From the NCBI GenBank assembly GCA_003157445.1, contig PMJN01000209.1, forward strand, positions 8,340 through 16,972: a stretch of DNA of 8,633 nucleotides, written 5' to 3'. A program made the translations under genes and the position numbers. This stretch comes from Micrococcales bacterium (GTDB lineage Bacteria; Actinomycetota; Actinomycetes; Actinomycetales; Dermatophilaceae). The notes beneath the pieces were generated by a model. It was given only the letters and a program-made list of their open reading frames with translations. It made no database searches and had not been told where the DNA came from. Positions 4,338 through 8,633 of this stretch are shown piece after piece (the stretch's first letter is position 1; every line of letters begins with the position of its first letter).

Positions 4338-6764
4338 TCAGAGCTTCTCTAGTGGGGCATAGCGCAACAACAGTCGCTTGACTCCGGTCTCGGTGCCGAA
4401 GTCGACGTGAGCCATGACCTTGTCTGCCTCTCCCTCGACCCGCACCACAGTTCCCAGGCCGAACGAGTCGTGGCTTACCCTGTCGCCAGAGCGCAGCGAG
4501 ACCATCGGTCGGTTGCCCGGAGATCGCACACCCGCCCGCCCCGCCAGGGTCGCCACCGCAGGGGTCGACGACGACCGCATGCCGTTGGTCTCGGTACGTT
4601 GCCAGTCGAGCAGGTCGGCCGGAATCTCATCCAGGAACCGCGATGCCGGATTGTATTGGGGCGAGCCCCACCCCGAGCGCACAATCGCCCTGGACAGGTA
4701 CAACCGCTCCCGGGCACGGGTGATCCCGACATAGGCCAGACGCCGTTCCTCTTCGAGCTCCTTGTTGTCCCCCAACGCGCGCATGTGCGGAAAGGTGCCA
4801 TCCTCCATTCCCGTCAGGAACACGACGGGGAACTCCAGGCCCTTGGCCGTATGCAAAGTCATCAACGTCACCACGCCGGCATCTGCCGCTGCAGCATCCG
4901 AGCCATCGGGGATCTCATCGGCGTCAGCCACAAGCGAGACCCGCTCGAGAAAGGCCTCCAGAGTGCCAGCAGGTTCCGACTCGTCGAACTCGCGTCCCAC
5001 GGCCACCAGCTCGGCGAGGTTCTCGACCCGGGTCTCATCCTGCGGGTCCTGGCTGGCTCGAAGCTCGGCAAGATAGCCGGTCTGCTCGACCACAGCCTCG
5101 AGAAGGTCTCCCACTCCCGAGCCGCCCTCGTGGACCGTTCGCAAGGCCTCTAACAGAGACGTGAAGACCGTGATCGCGGCAACCGAGCGGGTCGCGATGC
5201 CCGGAGCGTCCTGGGGGCGACCCAAGGCAGCGACGAACGGGACACGCTCGCGCTCGGCCAGCTGGGCGACACAGGCGACCGCTCGATCTCCGATGCCCCG
5301 TTTGGGGACGTTGAGGATTCGACGCAAGTTTACGGTGTCGGTGGGGTTGGAAATGACCCGCAAGTAGGCCAGAGCATCCTTGACCTCTCGCCGCTCGTAG
5401 AAGCGCGTCCCGCCAACGACTTTGTAGGGCAGGCCGACTCGAACGAACACCTCTTCGATGGCGCGCGACTGGGCGTTGGTGCGGTAGAAGACGGCCACGT
5501 CTTTGGGCCTGACGCCGTGTTCATCGCCGAGGCTGTCGATCTGGCGGGCAATGAAGGCCGCCTCGTCATGCTCGGAGTCGGCCACGTAGCCCACAATCTT
5601 GGCGCCGTCACCGGAGTCGGTCCACAAGTTCTTGATCCGGCGATCGGAATTCTTGGCGATAACCGCGTTGGCCGCGCGCAGAATGGTCTGGGTCGAGCGG
5701 TAGTTCTGCTCGAGAAGAATGGTCCGCGCGTTCGGGTAGTCCTGTTCGAATTCCACGATGTTACGGATCGTCGCACCGCGGAAGGCATAGATCGACTGGT
5801 CCGCGTCGCCGACCACGGCCAGCTCAGCCGGCGGGATTACGACGCGGTCACTGCCCGCCTCGCCACTGCCCGCGCGGTCACTGCCAGCATGTCCAACCAG
5901 CTCACGCACGAGCTGATACTGCGCAGTGTTGGTGTCCTGGTACTCATCGACCAAGACGTGCCGGAAACGCCGGTGGTAGTACTCGGCAACCTCGGGGAAG
6001 GCCTGAAGGATGTTGACCGTCGTCATGATCAGGTCGTCGAAATCCATCGCATTGGCCTGACGCAGACGGGTCTGGTACATCCGGTAGGCCTCGGCCACCA
6101 TGCGTTCGTGATGGCTGGCCTCGCCGAGCCCGGCCGAATAGGTCTCCTCGTCAATCAGTTCGTTCTTGAGGTTTGACACCTGCGCGGAGAAGGCCCGCGG
6201 ACGATAGCGCTTGGGATCGAGGTCGAGGTCGCGCAGGACCATCGACATGAGGCGCTGGCTGTCGGCTGCGTCATAGATCGAGAACGACGACTTGAGACCG
6301 ACGTGGGAGGCCTCGCGACGCAGGATGCGCACACAGGCCGAGTGGAATGTCGAGACCCACATGCCCCGGCTGCGGGCGCCGATCAGAAAGGCAACTCGAT
6401 CGCGCATCTCGCCGGCGGCCTTGTTGGTGAAGGTGATTGCGAGGATCTGACCAGGGCGAACATCACGAGCAGCCAGCAGATGAGCGATCCGGTGCGCCAG
6501 CACTCGGGTCTTGCCCGACCCCGCCCCAGCCACGATCAGCAGTGGCGCTCCCTGATGGATTACCGCGGCACGCTGCTGAGGGTTGAGTCCTTCCAGGAGC
6601 GTCTCCGGGTCACGACTGATCGCCGATTCGCCGTGCCCATCATCACTGTCCGGTGGCGGCTCACCACCCGCCTCTGCCCACGTAGGCACACCCCGGGTGT
6701 CCACCTCGCCTTTGGCGGCAGGGCTGAACTCGGGCAGGGGGAAGTCGCCAAAAAGAGTGCTCAT
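4338..6764 (-). CDS. pcrA: ATP-dependent DNA helicase PcrA/UvrD (UvrD1 type, superfamily 1A)
   Basis: The 808-residue product is a 3'-5' DNA helicase for repair, replication-conflict resolution and transcription-coupled repair. Helicase motifs occur in order: Q motif LNPQQRAAV (60-68), Walker A VAGAGSGKT (78-86), Ia ITFTNKAAGEMRDR (110-123), II LVDEYQDTN (271-279), III VVGDADQSIYAFRGA (317-331), IV EQNYRS (352-357), V TLHTAKGLEFPVVFL (636-650) and VI RRLAYVGITRARERLYL (674-690). The C-terminus (about 757-808, GDRVSHDSFGLGTVVRVEG onward) is the Tudor-like domain that contacts RNA polymerase in PcrA/UvrD. Upstream in-frame codons reach 7190 but run antisense through the acetyltransferase gene. 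I start at ATG 6764: MSTLFGDFPLP resembles actinobacterial homologues, and TAGGCT lies just upstream. About 55 residues precede the Q motif, acidic and probably disordered. Residues 293-307 form three pentapeptide repeats (AGSDR, AGSGE, AGSDR). Confidence 0.97.
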   Translation of the reverse strand: MSTLFGDFPLPEFSPAAKGEVDTRGVPTWAEAGGEPPPDSDDGHGESAISRDPETLLEGLNPQQRAAVIHQGAPLLIVAGAGSGKTRVLAHRIAHLLAARDVRPGQILAITFTNKAAGEMRDRVAFLIGARSRGMWVSTFHSACVRILRREASHVGLKSSFSIYDAADSQRLMSMVLRDLDLDPKRYRPRAFSAQVSNLKNELIDEETYSAGLGEASHHERMVAEAYRMYQTRLRQANAMDFDDLIMTTVNILQAFPEVAEYYHRRFRHVLVDEYQDTNTAQYQLVRELVGHAGSDRAGSGEAGSDRVVIPPAELAVVGDADQSIYAFRGATIRNIVEFEQDYPNARTILLEQNYRSTQTILRAANAVIAKNSDRRIKNLWTDSGDGAKIVGYVADSEHDEAAFIARQIDSLGDEHGVRPKDVAVFYRTNAQSRAIEEVFVRVGLPYKVVGGTRFYERREVKDALAYLRVISNPTDTVNLRRILNVPKRGIGDRAVACVAQLAERERVPFVAALGRPQDAPGIATRSVAAITVFTSLLEALRTVHEGGSGVGDLLEAVVEQTGYLAELRASQDPQDETRVENLAELVAVGREFDESEPAGTLEAFLERVSLVADADEIPDGSDAAAADAGVVTLMTLHTAKGLEFPVVFLTGMEDGTFPHMRALGDNKELEEERRLAYVGITRARERLYLSRAIVRSGWGSPQYNPASRFLDEIPADLLDWQRTETNGMRSSSTPAVATLAGRAGVRSPGNRPMVSLRSGDRVSHDSFGLGTVVRVEGEADKVMAHVDFGTETGVKRLLLRYAPLEKL
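5844..5888 (-). repeat. Three 15-bp tandem repeats inside pcrA
   Basis: Units at 5844-5858, 5859-5873 and 5874-5888 are near-identical. Read on the plus strand, the first and third differ at one base, and the middle differs from the first at its first four positions. Each encodes one pentapeptide (AGSDR or AGSGE), so copy change keeps the reading frame. The repeat sits in the loop between helicase motif II and motif III, where actinobacterial UvrD1 proteins are already longer than Firmicutes PcrA. Confidence 0.9.
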
Positions 6765-6774
6765 CGTGAGTTCC

Positions 6775-6780
6775 AGCCTA
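6775..6780 (-). promoter_or_regulatory. -10 element upstream of pcrA
   Basis: TAGGCT on the minus strand ends ten bases before the pcrA ATG, so transcription would begin only about three or four bases ahead of the start codon. The hexamer is identical to those before the acetyltransferase and deacetylase genes. GGA inside the short interval is the only Shine-Dalgarno-like match. No clear -35 is seen. Confidence 0.45.
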
Positions 6781-6857
6781 CGTCCGGTGGGCGAGAAGAA
6801 CGCGCAGCCTCCTAGGTTAGGTCTCGGTTCCCCAGACGGCCTGCACTGGGCCTGGCC

Positions 6858-6863
6858 TAGGCT
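6858..6863 (+). promoter_or_regulatory. -10 element for leaderless transcription of the acetyltransferase gene
   Basis: TAGGCT is followed by six bases and then GTG at 6870, so transcription would start at or next to the first base of the start codon. No ribosome site precedes that GTG. A related TAGGTT lies at 6813-6818 and could serve a longer transcript. The 105-bp divergent region with pcrA also has CCTAGG twice (6811-6816 and 6857-6862). Confidence 0.5.
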
Positions 6864-6869
6864 CGGACA

Positions 6870-7397
6870 GTGACCAATCGGGAGACGGAATCCGGCGTGA
6901 ACGAAGCGCGAACCACATCGATCAGGCCAGCCGAGCCGCAGGACGTGCCGGCTCTTCTCGCACTCGTTCACGAGCTTGCGATCTACGAGAAGGCGCCCGA
7001 GGCGGTGGAGGCGACCGAGGCTCATTTCCGACAGGCACTGTTCCCGCCTGAGCATGGACCCACGGCCTTCGCGCACGTGGCGGTCGTAGACGGGACAGTC
7101 GTGGGTATGGCGATCTGGTACATCACCTTCTCGACCTGGCTGGGAAGCGCCGGCATCTGGCTTGAGGACCTGTTTGTCTCGTCGGAACATCGCGGGTCAG
7201 GCCTGGGTAAGGCGATGTTGGCCACGCTCGCTGCGGTGTGTGCCGAACGGGGCTATGGCCGGCTTGAGTGGTGGGTCCTGAAGTGGAACACTCCCTCGAT
7301 CGGCTTCTACGATTCAATCGGCGGCCAGCCCATGGACGAGTGGCTCACCTACCGTCTGGACGGCCAAGCTCTCGCCTCGATGGCCAGTGGCAGGTGA
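6870..7397 (+). CDS. GNAT N-acetyltransferase, spermidine/diamine acetyltransferase (SAT1)-like
   Basis: The 175-residue protein transfers acetyl from acetyl-CoA to an amine. The core runs from TSIRPAEPQDVPALLALVHE (about 16-35) to the end. Motif A is WLEDLFVSSEHRGSGLGKAM (97-116), where RGSGLG is the acetyl-CoA pyrophosphate loop (R/Q-x-x-G-x-G/A). Motif B is the stretch WWVLKWNTPSIGFYDSIGG (134-152). The IYEKAPEAVEATEAHF segment, the LEDLFV strand and WN-PSI-FY are features shared with SAT1/SAT2 spermidine and thialysine acetyltransferases, so a small polyamine-like amine is the likely substrate. This is inferred from family resemblance. GTG 6870 is favoured by the leaderless -10 before it; GTG 6897 (166 residues), with GGAG 12 bases upstream, is the alternative and still keeps the whole domain. 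It is divergent from pcrA and 18 bp ahead of the deacetylase gene. Confidence 0.9.
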   Translation: MTNRETESGVNEARTTSIRPAEPQDVPALLALVHELAIYEKAPEAVEATEAHFRQALFPPEHGPTAFAHVAVVDGTVVGMAIWYITFSTWLGSAGIWLEDLFVSSEHRGSGLGKAMLATLAAVCAERGYGRLEWWVLKWNTPSIGFYDSIGGQPMDEWLTYRLDGQALASMASGR

Positions 7398-7403
7398 CGC
7401 AAC

Positions 7404-7409
7404 TAGGCT
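7404..7409 (+). promoter_or_regulatory. -10 element for leaderless transcription of the PIG-L deacetylase gene
   Basis: TAGGCT lies in the 18-bp gap after the acetyltransferase stop and is followed by six bases and ATG 7416, the same geometry as at 6858-6870. TGGCCA 17 bp upstream (7381-7386) is a partial -35 match. No ribosome site precedes the ATG, so the gene may be transcribed independently besides any read-through. Confidence 0.45.
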
Positions 7410-7415
7410 TACCTC

Positions 7416-8168
7416 ATGACGGAGCGGACCTTCGGTGAGCCGCCCACGCCACGGCCCGATCAGGACATCTCGCGGGTCCTAGTCGTGGCGGCACACCCTG
7501 ACGACTGTGATTTCGGTGCGGCCGGGACTATCGCCCGCTGGGTCGATACCGGTCTCAGCGTCACGATTCTCCTGTGTACCCACGGCGAGCAGGGCGGCTT
7601 CGACGACACCAACCGCGAGCAGATGCCGGCTATCCGCGAACGCGAGCAGATCGCCGCGTCCGCCGTGCTCGGCGTCAAGGACGTGCGGTTCCTGCAAGGA
7701 CACCGCGACGGATGGCTTGAACCCTCATGGGAGCTGCAACGCCAGATCGTGGAGGTCATTCGCGACGTCCAGCCCCAGCGCGTCCTGATCCAGTCGCCGG
7801 AGCGTTGGTATGAGCGGATTCAGGCCTCCCATCCGGATCACCTCGCAGCCGGCGAGGCCGCCATCCGTGCGGTCTATCCTGCTTCCGAGAACCGCTACGC
7901 CTGGCCCGAGCTCATCGAGGCAGGTCTGGAGCCATGGCATGTCAACGAGATCTGGATCATGGCTCACCCGCAGATGACCCATGTCGTGGACATCACCGAC
8001 ACCTTCGACCGCAAGGTCGCAGCCCTGCAGGCACATGAATCGCAGACCGGACACATGGGCGCTCAGCTGGAGGGCCTCCTACGTGGTTGGGGTGGCGGGG
8101 TCGCCCAGATGTTCGGACTCGAACAGGGCCGACTTGGCGAGTCCTTCCACATCATGGATCTGGGTTGA
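7416..8168 (+). CDS. PIG-L/LmbE-family zinc-dependent N-deacetylase
   Basis: The 250-residue cytoplasmic protein belongs to the fold that removes N-acetyl groups from GlcNAc-type sugars or related amides (PIG-L, MshB, Mca, BshB). The signature VVAAHPDDCDFGAAGT (23-38) supplies zinc ligands His27 and Asp30 and the catalytic base Asp29. SHPDH (138-142) supplies the third zinc ligand, His142. The remainder has normal family features, including THGEQGG (55-61), QSPERWYE (126-133) and a C-terminal KVAALQAHESQ segment (200-210). All catalytic residues are present and length is normal. It follows the acetyltransferase by 18 bp and is followed four bases later by the DedA gene. The motifs do not identify the substrate. 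A mycothiol-pathway role (MshB or Mca) is possible, but the family in actinobacteria is broad and I would not assign it. Confidence 0.92.
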   Translation: MTERTFGEPPTPRPDQDISRVLVVAAHPDDCDFGAAGTIARWVDTGLSVTILLCTHGEQGGFDDTNREQMPAIREREQIAASAVLGVKDVRFLQGHRDGWLEPSWELQRQIVEVIRDVQPQRVLIQSPERWYERIQASHPDHLAAGEAAIRAVYPASENRYAWPELIEAGLEPWHVNEIWIMAHPQMTHVVDITDTFDRKVAALQAHESQTGHMGAQLEGLLRGWGGGVAQMFGLEQGRLGESFHIMDLG

Positions 8169-8172
8169 GCCA

Positions 8173-8633
8173 GTGAATGTCGATGCCCTGCTGATCAGTC
8201 TGTCCCCGGCCGTGGTCTATGCCCTGGTCGCTGTGGTGATCGGACTAGAGAGCGTGGGTATTCCGCTGCCCGGCGAGGTGATCCTGGTCTCCGCGGCCCT
8301 GCTGGCCTCGCGCCAAGAGCTGGCAATATCACCCGTCTGGGTCGCATTAGCGGCTAGTTCCGGGGCCATTGTGGGTGACAGCATCGGCTATCTGGCCGGG
8401 CGGCACTGGGGTGAGCGGATGTTCGCGATGCTTGGACGCCGCTTTCCCCGACACGCAGGCCCAGATCACCTCGCCTACGCGGAGCATGCGTTCACCCGCT
8501 TTGGGGTGTGGGCTGTGTTCTTCGGCCGCTTCGTCGCGCTGCTTCGTATCCTCGCCGGGCCTTTGGCAGGTGCACTCCGGATGCCCTACCCACGCTTCCT
8601 GGCCGCGAACGCGCTCGGCGGGCTCGTCTGGGC
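8173..8633 (+). CDS. DedA-family (VTT domain) membrane protein, 3' end beyond the window
   Basis: The visible 153 codons encode the N-terminal part of a DedA protein, polytopic in the cytoplasmic membrane. Members are linked to lipid scrambling or flipping, undecaprenyl-phosphate recycling and membrane-potential maintenance. Recognisable elements are a hydrophobic opening (about 12-30), E26 followed by the re-entrant motif P31-x-P33-G34-E35 (GIPLPGEVILVSAALLA), GDSIGYLAGRHWGER (68-82) and FFGRFVALLRILAGPLAG (117-133), which contains the family arginine pattern. The frame stays open to the last base. I start at GTG 8173, four bases after the deacetylase stop; the ribosome site is weak (GGGTTGAG), so translation is probably coupled to the upstream gene. 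The likely full length of about 200 residues cannot be seen here. Confidence 0.92.
   Translation, partial: MNVDALLISLSPAVVYALVAVVIGLESVGIPLPGEVILVSAALLASRQELAISPVWVALAASSGAIVGDSIGYLAGRHWGERMFAMLGRRFPRHAGPDHLAYAEHAFTRFGVWAVFFGRFVALLRILAGPLAGALRMPYPRFLAANALGGLVW

Noticed and set aside
6765..7190. Upstream in-frame extension of pcrA to 7190 (950 residues)
   Set aside because: The extra 142 codons run antisense through the acetyltransferase gene and show no helicase-like sequence. The protein resembles actinobacterial homologues only from MSTLFGDF at 6764, and a -10 element lies directly before that start.

Overview
The window reads as chromosomal DNA of a high-GC actinobacterium. Codon third positions are strongly G/C-biased, GTG starts are common, and several genes appear to be leaderless. 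The order pcrA/uvrD1 - M23 peptidase (opposite strand) - sucC - sucD matches the block known from mycobacteria (Rv0949, Rv0950c, Rv0951, Rv0952) and related arrangements in other Actinomycetota. I cannot place the genus.

Left part (1-2735, minus strand). A short gene for a free-standing cobalamin-binding domain protein (the type that forms the small subunit of AdoCbl-dependent acyl-CoA mutases) lies upstream of sucC and sucD, the two subunits of succinyl-CoA synthetase. sucC and sucD are 15 bp apart and clearly form an operon. The B12 gene is separated from sucC by 159 bp containing two stem-loops, so it is probably a separate transcription unit. Metabolically the set is coherent: mutase-type B12 enzymes feed acyl-CoA rearrangement products such as succinyl-CoA toward the TCA step that SucCD catalyses.

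Middle (2718-3477). About 760 bp lie between the divergent B12 and M23 genes with no convincing gene. The stretch holds a perfect 16-bp palindrome, several inverted repeats and, at its right end, a good promoter for the M23 gene. The plus-strand M23 (LytM-type) cell-wall peptidase at 3478-4272 is anchored or secreted through one N-terminal hydrophobic segment.

Right part (4273-8633). pcrA, a UvrD/PcrA DNA helicase, runs on the minus strand and converges on the M23 gene. Its protein carries a small in-frame tandem repeat next to helicase motif III. Divergently from pcrA run a GNAT acetyltransferase of the spermidine/diamine acetyltransferase (SAT1) type, a zinc-dependent PIG-L/LmbE deacetylase, and the start of a DedA-family membrane protein cut by the window end. 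These three may be co-transcribed, although the deacetylase also seems to have its own leaderless promoter.

Most of the window is ordinary core genome. I found no obvious undescribed multi-gene system. The points most worth a second look are the 760-bp intergenic region with its palindrome, the repeated TAG(G/C)CT leaderless promoter pattern, the B12 subunit without a visible partner, and the 15-bp tandem repeat inside pcrA.
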